The notes below the pieces were generated by a model, which saw only the letters and a program-made list of their open reading frames with translations, had not been told where the DNA came from and made no database searches. The position numbers were made by a program, and so were the translations under genes. This document shows, one piece after another, positions 1 through 7,149 of a DNA stretch of 64,000 nucleotides; position 1 is the stretch's first letter; the number at the start of each line of letters is the position of its first letter. This DNA is from an uncultured Methanomethylovorans sp. Lineage in GTDB: Archaea; Halobacteriota; Methanosarcinia; Methanosarcinales; Methanosarcinaceae. The stretch is taken from contig NZ_OY782870.1 in assembly GCF_963678545.1 (NCBI RefSeq), positions 2,869,276-2,933,275 of the forward strand. Direction: 5' to 3'.

Positions 1-559
1 CTTCACCGATTAGTCCTATGATAAAGTGATACGTACCCATGGCAATCAGCCCTGGCACCAGTGGGAAAGTACCAGCAAGGTACATCTGAACCGCGCATAC
101 GAGGGCTGATACGAGCAAACCAAGCCATGCGCCAATGAAAGATGAGATCTGCAGACTGAGATTGCGATTCATGAGAGCAACAAATGTGTAGTAACCTATG
201 AATCCAGAGATTACACCCATGTTCAGAATGTTGGCACCCATTGTAGTTATACCACCATCACCAAACACGAAACCCTGTACGAGCAACACCAGAGTCAACA
301 CCAGCACACCAGCCCAGGGGCTTGCGAATATGATAGCTACGAGCGTAGCTCCCACCATGTGACCACTGGTACCCATCCCTATAGGGATGTTTAGGGCCTG
401 AATCGCAAATATACCTGCTGCAAGGGCAGCAAGTATTGGAACTTTCGTGTCATCCATTTCTTTTCCAGCCCATTTAAGAGCCATGAAAATGAAAGGCAGC
501 GCTATTATCCAATAGATGATGGCCTGCCCAAGAGGTACAAATGAATCAGGTATATGCAT
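1..559 (-). CDS. cbiM: CbiM/NikM-type metal-uptake membrane component, 3' end cut by window edge
   Basis: Membrane component of an ECF-type cobalt (or nickel) transporter; in methanogens it usually supplies cobalt for corrinoids. Seen: the reading frame opens with MHIPDSFV, the conserved metal-binding N-terminus of CbiM/NikM, where the start Met and His2 help bind metal. Several hydrophobic segments follow with the family motifs GTSGHMVGATL and VQGFVFGDGGITTMGANILNM. About 186 codons are present and the frame is still open at base 1, so the C-terminus and any cbiN/Q/O partners lie outside. The start at 557-559 is supported by a strong GGAGG 6-10 bases upstream and by the motif sitting at residue 1. 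Co rather than Ni specificity is a family-level guess. Confidence 0.93.
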   Translation of the reverse strand, partial: MHIPDSFVPLGQAIIYWIIALPFIFMALKWAGKEMDDTKVPILAALAAGIFAIQALNIPIGMGTSGHMVGATLVAIIFASPWAGVLVLTLVLLVQGFVFGDGGITTMGANILNMGVISGFIGYYTFVALMNRNLSLQISSFIGAWLGLLVSALVCAVQMYLAGTFPLVPGLIAMGTYHFIIGLIGE

Positions 560-629
560 CTTCTTCCTCCAATAATATAAAAGTATGACGATTGTATTTT
601 TTCGTAACACTTTTGATACATTATTTTGC

Positions 630-638
630 TATATATAT
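630..638 (-). promoter_or_regulatory. TATA box upstream of cbiM
   Basis: On the minus strand this reads AGATATATATAGC, a good archaeal TATA element. Transcription would start near 608, leaving a leader of about 50 nt that contains GGAGG just before the cbiM start. No riboswitch-like structure is apparent in the leader. Confidence 0.5.
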
Positions 639-807
639 CTGATGGTAATAACTTTTTGAAAAATAATAGCAAATAAAAAAATGCAAAATGAAAGTGCTGG
701 ATAAAACAAATACAAGATAAACAATCAAAAAATACTCAGCTATTTACAAATAGTAGCGTTTCAATTCCAGTAAATGAATTAATATAGGGAAAAATACCGA
801 AGTTGAA

Positions 808-1320
808 TCATTTTTCAGGAACATAACGAATGGCTTCCACCACTTTGCCTGCTACAGAACTAACGGTATCTTTATCCCCTATATTAATACTCATGTCTGC
901 ATATTTCTGGAAGAGGGGAAATCTCTCGGCAAAAAGTTGCTCAAGACTTCGGCCTTTTAAGCCTACGATGCCCCTGGATTCCTGATTATCAATTTGTTGT
1001 TTGACCTTCGAAAGAGGAGTATGCAGGAATATAATAATAGACTTTTCTTTAAGGAAATTCATTGCCTTTTCGGAATATACTATACTACCACCGGGAGATA
1101 TGACAATCCCATCACCAATAGGAAGTCCAAGGACGATCTTCTCTTCCAGAAGCACCAGAGCTTGATCTCCTTTAGTATCTATAATGTCCTGAAGAGTACA
1201 CCCTGCTTTTTGCCGGATCAATTGATCAATATCAACAAAGTTATACTCAAGTGTTCTGGCAACTTCCTGACCTATTGAGGTTTTCCCTGAACCTGGCATC
1301 CCTACTAATGTTATGTTCAT
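808..1320 (-). CDS. Shikimate-kinase-like P-loop kinase (AroK-related)
   Basis: Small NMP-kinase-fold protein of 170 residues, the usual AroK length. Seen: Walker A GMPGSGKTS at residues 7-15, the FVDIDQLI motif around residues 28-34, the SPGGS motif, an arginine lid segment (ESRGIVGL) and the ERFPLFQKYAD motif near the C-terminus. Odd: the usual shikimate-contacting 'GE..FR' segment reads GDQALVLL here, so the expected Phe-Arg is missing. A similar subfamily with RGI..G in the lid and no FR exists in clostridia (from memory). Archaea normally use an unrelated GHMP-type shikimate kinase, so this may phosphorylate another substrate. It stands alone in its orientation, 69 bp from the UPF0210 gene. 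Confidence 0.75.
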   Translation of the reverse strand: MNITLVGMPGSGKTSIGQEVARTLEYNFVDIDQLIRQKAGCTLQDIIDTKGDQALVLLEEKIVLGLPIGDGIVISPGGSIVYSEKAMNFLKEKSIIIFLHTPLSKVKQQIDNQESRGIVGLKGRSLEQLFAERFPLFQKYADMSINIGDKDTVSSVAGKVVEAIRYVPEK

Positions 1321-1389
1321 GTTATATCCTCGATATAATCCAAGATTTAAACTGTATCTAGCATCATGAAGTGTGAAGGAAGCTTATGA

Positions 1390-2781
1390 TCAGTTGTTTA
1401 GGGCCTGTATAGGTGCTGGTATCTTTCCACCTCTTGAGATGAACTTTTCCGAGCTGAAACGGTTCACTGCCATTACAGGTGCTCTTCCCAGAAGGCCGCC
1501 GAATTCCACCTCATCGCCCACCTGTTTACCGGGAACTGGAATCAGACGTACAGCTGTAGTTTTACAGTTGATCATACCTATTGCCATTTCATCTGCAATG
1601 ATAGCTGATATTGTTGAAACTGGAGTATCTCCCGGCACTGCTATCATGTCAAGACCTACTGAGCACACACTTGTCATGGCTTCAAGTTTATCCAGAGTAA
1701 GAGAACCATCTTCCACAGCTCTGATCATGCCCGCATCTTCGCTTATAGGGATAAAAGCACCACTTAACCCGCCTACGGATGAAGATGCCATAGAACCGCC
1801 TTTTTTAACAGCATCGTTAAGCAAAGCAAGAGCTGCTGTAGTACCATGAGTACCACATCTTTCAAGACCCATGGCTTCAAGTATTGCTGCTACACTGTCA
1901 CCAACTGCAGGAGTAGGTGCAAGAGAAAGATCCAACACACCAAACTGTGCATTAAGACGAGACGATACTTCACGCCCTACCTTTTCACCCATGCGCGTGA
2001 TCTTGAAAGCTGTTTTTTTGATGGTCTCTGAGATCTCATTAAGGGTTGGGTCTTTGAGAGCCCGGACAGCGGCATTCACTACACCTGGGCCACTGACACC
2101 TACATTTATTGCACAGTCAGCTTCGCCTACACCGTGAAATGCTCCTGCCATGAAAGGGTTGTCCTCCGGCGCATTTGCAAATACAACAAGCTTGGCGCAC
2201 CCAATGCCATTCCTATCTGCTGTAAGAGCTGCAGTCTGCTTGATGACACTACCCATGAGAGCCACAGCATCCATATTTATTCCTGCATTTGTGGTTGCTA
2301 CGTTTACTGAAGAGCAAACCTTCTCCGTTGTTGCAAGAGCTTGAGGAATGGAATTGATGAGTCGCAGATCACCGGGAGTGATGCCTTTGTGTACTAGGGC
2401 ACTAAAACCTCCGATGAAATTCACGCTGACCTTGGAGGCTGCTTTATCCAAGGTTCTTGCTATAGATACATAATCGTCACATTTGCAGGCTTCTGCCACA
2501 ATAGCAATAGGAGTAACAGATATTCTTTTGTTGACAATAGGAATGCCGTAGAGGCGGGATATTTCGTCTGTCACCTGCACGAGGTCCTTAGCATAAGTGG
2601 TGATCTTATCGTAGATGTTAGCGTTGAATTCATCAATATCCGGGTGACTGCAATCCCGCAGGTTTATACCCATGGTGACTGTACGGATATCCAGACTTTC
2701 GGTAGTGACCATCTGTATGGTCTCAACTATTTCTTCAGGATGAATGAGCATGCTTTCAACCTTCAGATCCTGTGCATGCAA
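1390..2781 (-). CDS. UPF0210 (DUF711/PFL-like) family protein
   Basis: Protein of 463 residues matching the UPF0210 family, remote relatives of glycyl-radical enzymes whose reaction is unknown. Seen: recognisable family stretches including [45 protein letters not shown] and [16 protein letters not shown]. The length is normal for the family (about 450). Its start overlaps the end of the upstream ACT-domain gene by 19 bp, so the two are probably translationally coupled. The same ACT-UPF0210 pairing is common in bacteria, which suggests that the ACT protein senses an amino-acid-like ligand for its partner. Function beyond the family is not known. Confidence 0.9.
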   Translation of the reverse strand: MHAQDLKVESMLIHPEEIVETIQMVTTESLDIRTVTMGINLRDCSHPDIDEFNANIYDKITTYAKDLVQVTDEISRLYGIPIVNKRISVTPIAIVAEACKCDDYVSIARTLDKAASKVSVNFIGGFSALVHKGITPGDLRLINSIPQALATTEKVCSSVNVATTNAGINMDAVALMGSVIKQTAALTADRNGIGCAKLVVFANAPEDNPFMAGAFHGVGEADCAINVGVSGPGVVNAAVRALKDPTLNEISETIKKTAFKITRMGEKVGREVSSRLNAQFGVLDLSLAPTPAVGDSVAAILEAMGLERCGTHGTTAALALLNDAVKKGGSMASSSVGGLSGAFIPISEDAGMIRAVEDGSLTLDKLEAMTSVCSVGLDMIAVPGDTPVSTISAIIADEMAIGMINCKTTAVRLIPVPGKQVGDEVEFGGLLGRAPVMAVNRFSSEKFISRGGKIPAPIQALNN

Positions 2782-3041
2782 GTGAAGGCATCTTCATGCT
2801 GTACTTTGACTTCCACACCAAGTCTTTTACCTTCTTCTGCCATGCTGTTCTGGAATGCAGTCAGATCGAAATTCTCACCTTGAATTTCTGCCAGCATGAT
2901 CATTGTAAAGAGGCCTTGCATGATGGTTTGGGTGATGTCAACTATGTTCACGTTGTGCTTGGACATTACTGCAGTAATGCCGGCCACTATACCTACTCTA
3001 TCGATACCAATGACGGTAATAACAAAACGGCTTGAAATCAT
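2763..3041 (-). CDS. ACT-domain protein, UPF0237 (GcvR-like) family
   Basis: Single ACT-domain protein of about 92 residues and a likely regulatory partner of the adjacent UPF0210 protein. Seen: the sequence begins [17 protein letters not shown], the typical ACT beta-alpha start, followed by [19 protein letters not shown], typical of UPF0237. The ATG at 3039-3041 is chosen because a GGTG element lies about 9 bases upstream and homologues start here. An in-frame GTG at 3060-3062 would add 7 residues without a visible ribosome site. The end overlaps the UPF0210 start by 19 bp. Confidence 0.88.
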   Translation of the reverse strand: MISSRFVITVIGIDRVGIVAGITAVMSKHNVNIVDITQTIMQGLFTMIMLAEIQGENFDLTAFQNSMAEEGKRLGVEVKVQHEDAFTCMHRI

Positions 3042-3327
3042 GATAATACACCGGCTGGTCACAGGAAAAGTAATAGGATGTTCAACTACTGAATGGATTA
3101 AGTAGTTTACGCAGACACGAATCAGAATTGATTTTGGTTTGAGAGGGAATTATTCCGTAAAGAAAATGATTTTAAAGCATAAAAGTACAGTATAATTGGT
3201 CTAAAAATGGAAATATATTCCTTGAAAGCACAGATTATTCTATATCACGTAATTATATACTAAGATTGGTATAATTACTGATTATCTTTCACTCAAGTCG
3301 TTTTGCACCTCGGATTATAACAAAAAG

Positions 3328-3336
3328 TTTTTATAT
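3328..3336 (+). promoter_or_regulatory. TATA box for the small-protein/pilin operon
   Basis: The sequence TTTTTATAT fits an archaeal TATA element. Initiation about 25 bp downstream would put the transcript 5' end near 3355-3360, just ahead of the leader hairpin. Confidence 0.5.
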
Positions 3337-3366
3337 TGCAGAACTTATGATTATAATGATGATGAA

Positions 3367-3386
3367 AGGCATACGATGGTATGCCT
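3367..3386 (+). promoter_or_regulatory. Perfect hairpin in the 5' leader of the small-protein/pilin operon
   Basis: AGGCATAC - GATG - GTATGCCT forms an 8-bp perfect stem with a 4-nt loop. It lies 26 bp before the ATG at 3413 and close to the predicted transcript 5' end, separate from the AGGA ribosome site at 3402-3405. It may protect the mRNA 5' end or bind a regulator (inference). Confidence 0.55.
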
Positions 3387-3412
3387 AACTAAAACTCAAT
3401 CAGGAAGATATA

Positions 3413-3619
3413 ATGGTGAAAATCGTACACGCTCAGACCGTGCTGACAGAAGAAGAACTTGAAGCTCTCAAGAAGAAATGTAACGAGCCATCTACAAAGG
3501 AGGCTCTGAGCATCGCTGTACAGCATTATCTTGAGTGTGAATACACGGACCTCGGAGATAAAATGTGGACGAAAAAATTAGAGAGGGTCGTCCAAAAGAA
3601 AAAATCTCAAAATTTGTAA
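3413..3619 (+). CDS. Small conserved methanogen protein (DUF5371-like), function unknown
   Basis: Hydrophilic protein of 68 residues. Seen: a short N-terminal strand (VKIVHAQTVLT) followed by two helices, EEELEALKKKC and KEALSIAVQHYLE, with a Lys-rich tail. This strand-helix-helix layout resembles a small DNA-binding or CopG/ribbon-helix-helix-like fold, but that is inference. I recall it as a methanogen-restricted DUF (probably DUF5371) and am not certain of the number. AGGA lies 8 nt before the ATG. The pilin gene follows after 27 bp in the same direction and probably in the same transcript, so a regulatory link to pilin expression is possible but unproven. Confidence 0.7.
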   Translation: MVKIVHAQTVLTEEELEALKKKCNEPSTKEALSIAVQHYLECEYTDLGDKMWTKKLERVVQKKKSQNL

Positions 3620-3646
3620 CCCAAAAAAACAGGAGAGAAACACGCA

Positions 3647-4153
3647 ATGTGCAAAGCAAACCAATTCCTCGAGGAAGAGGGCGCAGTATCCCCGGTCATC
3701 GGTGTTATCCTGATGGTCGCCATTACTGTCATCCTTGCAGCAGTAATTGCTGCGTTCGTGTTCGGCATGGGACCACCGGAACAGGCACCACAGGCAAGCA
3801 TTAGAGGTAGTGCTGATACCGTAGGTGGATTCAGCGTAATTAAACTTGAGCACCAGGGTGGAGAAGCACTCAGCCTGACTGACTCTAAGACGAAGATGAC
3901 TCTGGACGGAAGTGCTGTGAACTTCGAAGGCTTAGCAGAGTCAGAGACGCAGTATGATGCAGGAGAAGCATTGTACTTGTACAATACTAGCGCAGATGGA
4001 TATTTCCTTACTACAAAGGCTAATGTCACTGACGGTGCACTTGCAGCAGCAAATGCAGAAGAAAACTTGGCATCGACGGGTACCACTTCTAACGTCAAGA
4101 TTATAGACGTTGGCAGCCAGCAGATGATTGCTGACCTCAAGGTCAACTTCTAA
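3647..4153 (+). CDS. Archaeal type IV pilin (Pilin_N / DUF1628 family)
   Basis: Secreted pilin-like surface protein of 168 residues. Seen: a short acidic leader ending EEEG, then AVSPVIGVILMVAITVILAAVIAA, the signature class III signal/transmembrane helix of archaeal pilins. Cleavage by the prepilin peptidase is expected between Gly12 and Ala13. The exposed part (about residues 45-168) is Ala/Gly/Thr-rich with beta-type repeats and a few N-x-S/T sites (YNTSADG, KANVTDG) that could be N-glycosylated by AglB. AGGAGAG at 3631-3637 is a strong ribosome site with good spacing. A hairpin terminator follows directly. It differs from archaellins, which lack the VSPVIG motif. Confidence 0.93.
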   Translation: MCKANQFLEEEGAVSPVIGVILMVAITVILAAVIAAFVFGMGPPEQAPQASIRGSADTVGGFSVIKLEHQGGEALSLTDSKTKMTLDGSAVNFEGLAESETQYDAGEALYLYNTSADGYFLTTKANVTDGALAAANAEENLASTGTTSNVKIIDVGSQQMIADLKVNF

Positions 4154-4179
4154 GCCTGACAAATGAAACATGAGATAAA

Positions 4180-4222
4180 GGGTGCAGCAATGCACCCAGC
4201 TCCTTTCAGATTCTTTTTATTG
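4180..4222 (+). terminator. Hairpin-plus-T terminator after the pilin gene
   Basis: GGGTGCA - GCAA - TGCACCC at 4180-4197 makes a 7-bp stem with a GNRA-type tetraloop. A pyrimidine/T-rich tract with TTCTTTTTATT follows. It begins 26 bp after the pilin stop codon. Confidence 0.7.
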
Positions 4223-4248
4223 CCCTAATGACCTTATTCTGCGTATGG

Positions 4249-4275
4249 CATAGTATCAATGGACACTATGTTTTT
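4249..4275 (+). terminator. Second terminator-like hairpin
   Basis: CATAGT-A-TC, loop AATG, GA-C-ACTATG pairs 8 of 9 positions (one A/C mismatch) and is followed by TTTTT at 4271-4275. It may be a backup terminator for the pilin transcript, or processing debris. Confidence 0.4.
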
Positions 4276-4472
4276 AGATTACCCTGATTTATTCTGAAAG
4301 TTCACCCCTATTTAAATCACGACAAGCTGAGTTGAACCGAAAGAAGAGAGAAACATACTAAGATAGATCAGACTTGAATTCTTATAAAACAATACTACAT
4401 ATTTAATTATGAAGATGATATTACATTTTTAATTATGATAAAACTTAAATAGGAGCATGGAGTGTAGTTATT

Positions 4473-4585
4473 TGGAGTTGTGAAGGCCGGAGAATATCCG
4501 GTCACGGGTCCATATAAAATCACAACATAGAGTGTTGGTGGTATGTGGGTTTAATGTCATTCCCACATACCATACATGCATTTTT
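4473..4585 (+). ncRNA. Candidate structured intergenic RNA (two hairpins and T-run)
   Basis: Hairpin 1 (4480-4505): GTGA, bulge AGG, CCGGA, loop GAATA, TCCGG, TCAC. Hairpin 2 (4539-4572): an 11-bp perfect stem TGGTATGTGGG / CCCACATACCA with a 12-nt loop. TTTTT follows at 4581-4585. A TATA-like CTTAAATA at 4444-4451 would place initiation near 4473, just before hairpin 1. No known RNA family is recognised and no open frame covers it. Direction is set by the T-run and the TATA-like element; both are suggestive only. Confidence 0.4.
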
Positions 4586-4827
4586 GTGACTTAAATTGTG
4601 TATTTGGGTGTTTGCTGAGATAGAGATCCGTATTAATTTTAATTTTTTCTTCGAACGGGAGACCTGTTATTTTCAGGAATTGTGAATCGTATTGAACAGG
4701 TATCGTTGAGTTATTCCTGATAATACTAACTGTTTCATATTTAGTTGGGGCATGAGCTCAAAAATTAATTATGAAAGTAAGATAACAGAAACCATTGCTC
4801 ATTTTTATCAGTAATAATTTCAACAAG

Positions 4828-4888
4828 TATATATACAATCCAATAACAATTCTATTTAATGGATAGTGTTAATTATAGGAGGTTTAGG
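4828..4888 (+). promoter_or_regulatory. Promoter and leader, copy 1 of a duplicated block
   Basis: TATATATA at 4828-4835 is the TATA box. A leader containing CCAATAACAATTCTATTTA follows, ending in a strong GGAGG at 4879-4883. The block from the TATA box to GGAGG recurs with few changes at 5526-5582 before the paralogous gene, including the spacing from TATA box to leader. Confidence 0.65.
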
Positions 4889-4890
4889 CC

Positions 4891-5460
4891 ATGGTGGAAA
4901 TAGAGAAACTTTTGAAAGATAGCTGGGAAATCTTCCAGAAGAATATTGTTGCATTTATCGTTGGTACGCTCATAGCAGGTATAGGATCAATACTTATTGT
5001 AACCATTGCACCGTTGTTCTACGGCGTAGTGTATATGGCTGTGAAAGGAATAAAAGGCGAAAAGGTAGAAATTGCTGATGTCTTTGCAGGATTTAAAGTT
5101 TCTGGAGCCTTTGTACAGAGTTGGATAGTAGTAATCGTTTATCTGGTATTGATGATCGCTGGCTCCATGCTGTTGGGAAGAATTGGAGGCATTATTGGAA
5201 TACTACTAATCTATGCTTTGCCATTGCTGGTAATGAGAGAATACAAAGGAGCAGATGCACTCAAAGAGAACTTTGAATTGATACAAAAATATCCCGCAGA
5301 CACTGCAATTGTGTTCCTTATATTCTTTGCACTTAATTATATTGGCAGCCTTATTATCATTGGCGCACTTATCACGTTCCCGCTTAGTATGATCGGATAT
5401 ACCCTTACAGCAAAGCACCTCGCAGGCAACAGCCAACCAGCAGCTTACATAGAGGGATAA
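4891..5460 (+). CDS. Polytopic membrane protein, tandem paralogue A
   Basis: Hydrophobic protein of 189 residues with about five to six predicted membrane segments and a short amphipathic N-terminus (EIEKLLKDSWEIFQKN). The layout resembles DUF4013/DUF975-like integral membrane families, where paired helices alternate with a conserved 'ALKENFELIQKYP' cytoplasmic helix; this assignment is tentative. It shares an N-terminal block, the motif VEIADVFAGFK, and ALPLLVM...DALKE with the next gene (VEIADVFAGFKPDK, ALPLMVL...DALKE), so the two are tandem duplicates. It has its own TATA box, GGAGG and terminator, so it is probably transcribed alone. Substrate or role is unknown. Confidence 0.8.
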   Translation: MVEIEKLLKDSWEIFQKNIVAFIVGTLIAGIGSILIVTIAPLFYGVVYMAVKGIKGEKVEIADVFAGFKVSGAFVQSWIVVIVYLVLMIAGSMLLGRIGGIIGILLIYALPLLVMREYKGADALKENFELIQKYPADTAIVFLIFFALNYIGSLIIIGALITFPLSMIGYTLTAKHLAGNSQPAAYIEG

Positions 5461-5463
5461 AAC

Positions 5464-5515
5464 AGGTGCAATTGCACCTCCACCCTTTATTTATTTATTT
5501 ATTTATTTATTTTTT
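5464..5515 (+). terminator. Palindrome plus (TTTA)6-T6 terminator
   Basis: AGGTGCAATTGCACCT at 5464-5479 is a perfect 16-bp palindrome 4 bp after the stop codon. It is followed by CCACCC, then six TTTA units (5486-5509) and six Ts. The repeat is both a T-rich termination tract and a slippage-prone microsatellite. Confidence 0.65.
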
Positions 5516-5525
5516 CGAGAATACG

Positions 5526-5582
5526 TATAAATACAACCCAATAACAATTTTATTTAGTGAATAGTGTCATTTATAAGGAGGA
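5526..5582 (+). promoter_or_regulatory. Promoter and leader, copy 2 of the duplicated block
   Basis: TATAAATA at 5526-5533, then ACCCAATAACAATTTTATTTAG and the SD GGAGG/AGGAGGAG at about 5577-5583. It aligns with 4828-4888 across the TATA box, the CCAATAACAATT core and the ATAGTGT segment. Confidence 0.65.
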
Positions 5583-5588
5583 GACATT

Positions 5589-6146
5589 ATGGAGATAGAA
5601 GCACTCTTAAAAGATAGTTGGGAGATATTCCAAAATAATATGGTTGCTTATATTGTTGGTGCGCTTATAACAATTTTCGGATCGATTATTATTATAACAT
5701 CTGCCCCATTAGCCTATGGCTTAACCTACATGGCAGCAAAGGGAGCGAGAGGAGAAACCGTAGAAATAGCTGATGTCTTTGCAGGATTTAAGCCCGATAA
5801 GTTCATACAGAGCTGGATATTGTTCCTGATAATAATGATACCCATATTTATAGGGTTCTTGCTCTTGGTTATTCCTGGCATAATAATAGGCATAGCTTTC
5901 AGTATCATTTTCCTGTATGCCCTGCCATTGATGGTGCTTAAGGACCTTGGAGCTGTAGATGCACTGAAAGAAAGCCTGGAAATAGCAAAGGCCAACCTAC
6001 AAGACACTATAATACTGGTTGTAATAGTAATGATACTCAATGCAATCGGCAGTGCGATCTGGATCGGAACGATCCTTACGATGCCCTTTAGTGTGTTATT
6101 GCTTATCCTTGCACTTCCAAAGGTAACCAGTGCAACATCCACTTAA
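5589..6146 (+). CDS. Polytopic membrane protein, tandem paralogue B
   Basis: Membrane protein of 185 residues, paralogous to the preceding gene. Seen: the start MEIEALLKDSWEIFQNN, nearly identical to its neighbour, then helices separated by the shared motif VEIADVFAGFKPDKF, a Gly/Ile-rich central hairpin (IPGIIIGIAF) and the conserved ALPLMVLKDLG..DALKES segment. The C-terminal helix and tail diverge from copy A. The duplicated promoter shows that the duplication covered the whole transcription unit. It is followed by its own hairpin terminator. No enzymatic motif is visible; a role in membrane or envelope organisation would be a guess. Confidence 0.8.
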   Translation: MEIEALLKDSWEIFQNNMVAYIVGALITIFGSIIIITSAPLAYGLTYMAAKGARGETVEIADVFAGFKPDKFIQSWILFLIIMIPIFIGFLLLVIPGIIIGIAFSIIFLYALPLMVLKDLGAVDALKESLEIAKANLQDTIILVVIVMILNAIGSAIWIGTILTMPFSVLLLILALPKVTSATST

Positions 6147-6159
6147 ATATAACCATTAC

Positions 6160-6196
6160 CTAACCTGTGGAATCATTCACAGGTTAGCTTCTTTTT
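6160..6196 (+). terminator. 10-bp stem terminator
   Basis: CTAACCTGTG (6160-6169), loop GAATCATT, CACAGGTTAG (6178-6187), followed by CTTCTTTTT. It starts 14 bp after the stop of paralogue B. Confidence 0.75.
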
Positions 6197-6273
6197 GGTA
6201 ACTTCACCCTGTCAAAAGGATTTTTATGCTCATGCGCTTTTAACTTAGACTGCAACACACGCGATAGTAAGAG

Positions 6274-6281
6274 ATATATAA
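6274..6281 (+). promoter_or_regulatory. TATA box giving a probably leaderless transcript
   Basis: ATATATAA is centred about 26 bp before the ATG at 6304, and no ribosome-binding sequence lies between. Initiation would fall on or next to the start codon. Confidence 0.5.
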
Positions 6282-6303
6282 TTATAATATAATAAAATAC
6301 ACT

Positions 6304-6630
6304 ATGACAGAGGTCGAAAAGAAATTAGATGAAATGTTTTGTAGCTCTTGCGGACAAATAATAAAGAAAGAGGCAGAAATCTGCCCTAAATGCGGAGTAA
6401 GGCAAAATACAGCCCCTTCATCTTATAGAAAGAAGGACAAGACTACAGCCGGGATATTAGCGATTCTCCTTGGGGGAATCGGCGTACATAAATTTTATCT
6501 TGGAGAAATTGGACTGGGGATACTATACTTATGTTTCAGCTGGACATTTATACCCAGTATAGTCGGGTTTATTGAAGGTATAATTTATTTAACAAAATCT
6601 GACGAAGAGTTTGAAGCAAAGTACGGATAA
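6304..6630 (+). CDS. Zinc-ribbon plus TM2-domain membrane protein
   Basis: Protein of 108 residues with two parts. Residues 13-30 form a small zinc ribbon (C13-S-S-C16 ... C27-P-K-C30). Residues about 47-100 form a TM2 domain: two membrane helices with the family pattern AILLGGIGVHKFYLG and a short polar turn. TM2 proteins are widespread and of unclear function. There is no Shine-Dalgarno sequence, and a TATA box lies about 26 bp upstream, so the mRNA is probably leaderless. The DUF2085 gene follows after 24 bp and is likely co-transcribed. Confidence 0.9.
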   Translation: MTEVEKKLDEMFCSSCGQIIKKEAEICPKCGVRQNTAPSSYRKKDKTTAGILAILLGGIGVHKFYLGEIGLGILYLCFSWTFIPSIVGFIEGIIYLTKSDEEFEAKYG

Positions 6631-6654
6631 AGAGATTGATTTTTTCAATAACAC

Positions 6655-7119
6655 ATGAACTCCAAACTGATCTTTAGTGAAACAAAGATAGCACTTAAAG
6701 AAACATCTAAGTACATACTATCACATCACCAACCCAACGAATATTACAAGTGCTATTCTTTGAGCGTACTGAATCAAAAAATCTATATTTGCTCAAGATG
6801 CTTTGGAATCTACGTGGGTATTCTTACTGGGATCATTATTTTCAACCCAGTTATCCAAAACTTAAGATATTACTATCTACTAATAGCAGTTCTGCCAATA
6901 TTTACACTCATAGATTGGTCTATTTCTGCGTTTAAAATATATAGAAGCCACAATATTGTTCGAACAGGTTCTGGAGTTTTGTTAGGGATTAGTTATTCCA
7001 GTGGATTGATAATTCTTTTTAAGTCATTCCCAAATTACTATATAATAGGGATAGGTTTAGTATATACACTCATTGCATTGTTTCTGCTACAAAAACAAAG
7101 AGAGATGAACTGCAAATAA
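6655..7119 (+). CDS. DUF2085 family membrane protein
   Basis: Protein of 154 residues with about four membrane helices. Seen: the DUF2085 signature, H24-H25-Q-P, C33 and C46-S-R-C49-F-G, then a second-helix D..S..K and NIVRTGSG motif. The His/Cys set suggests metal or haem-like binding, but no function is established. There is no clear ribosome site, and it probably depends on read-through from the TM2 gene. It converges with the long minus-strand gene, 30 bp away. Confidence 0.85.
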   Translation: MNSKLIFSETKIALKETSKYILSHHQPNEYYKCYSLSVLNQKIYICSRCFGIYVGILTGIIIFNPVIQNLRYYYLLIAVLPIFTLIDWSISAFKIYRSHNIVRTGSGVLLGISYSSGLIILFKSFPNYYIIGIGLVYTLIALFLLQKQREMNCK

Positions 7120-7149
7120 TTACAGAGAACAAAAGTAGGTATAATAGCC

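Larger units (their letters stand above)
3042..3412. other. Intergenic region between divergent genes
   Basis: 371 bp without a recognisable gene, separating the ACT gene (minus) from the small plus-strand gene at 3413. It contains a TATA-like TTTTTATAT at 3328-3336 and a perfect hairpin at 3367-3386 on the plus side. On the minus side AT-rich stretches around 3170-3270 could hold the ACT promoter, but I cannot pick one. Confidence 0.6.
4154..4890. other. 737-bp intergenic region with several structured elements
   Basis: No coding frame is supported here. It holds the pilin terminator (4180-4222), a second terminator-like hairpin (4249-4275), an imperfect direct repeat with the core TTTAATTATGA (around 4401 and 4427), a candidate structured RNA (4473-4585) and the promoter/leader of the next gene (4828-4888). 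Confidence 0.6.

Noticed and set aside
1373..1849. 158-codon plus-strand open frame opposite the UPF0210 gene
   Set aside because: It is antisense to a well-supported gene, has no family match and no ribosome site; an open frame by codon bias.
3607..4146. 179-codon minus-strand frame opposite the pilin
   Set aside because: The opposite frame is a textbook pilin with a ribosome site and terminator; the antisense reading is not supported.
5486..5515. (TTTA)6 repeat as a phase-variation switch
   Set aside because: It lies after a stop codon and palindrome, outside any coding frame and before the next TATA box, so termination is the simpler reading.
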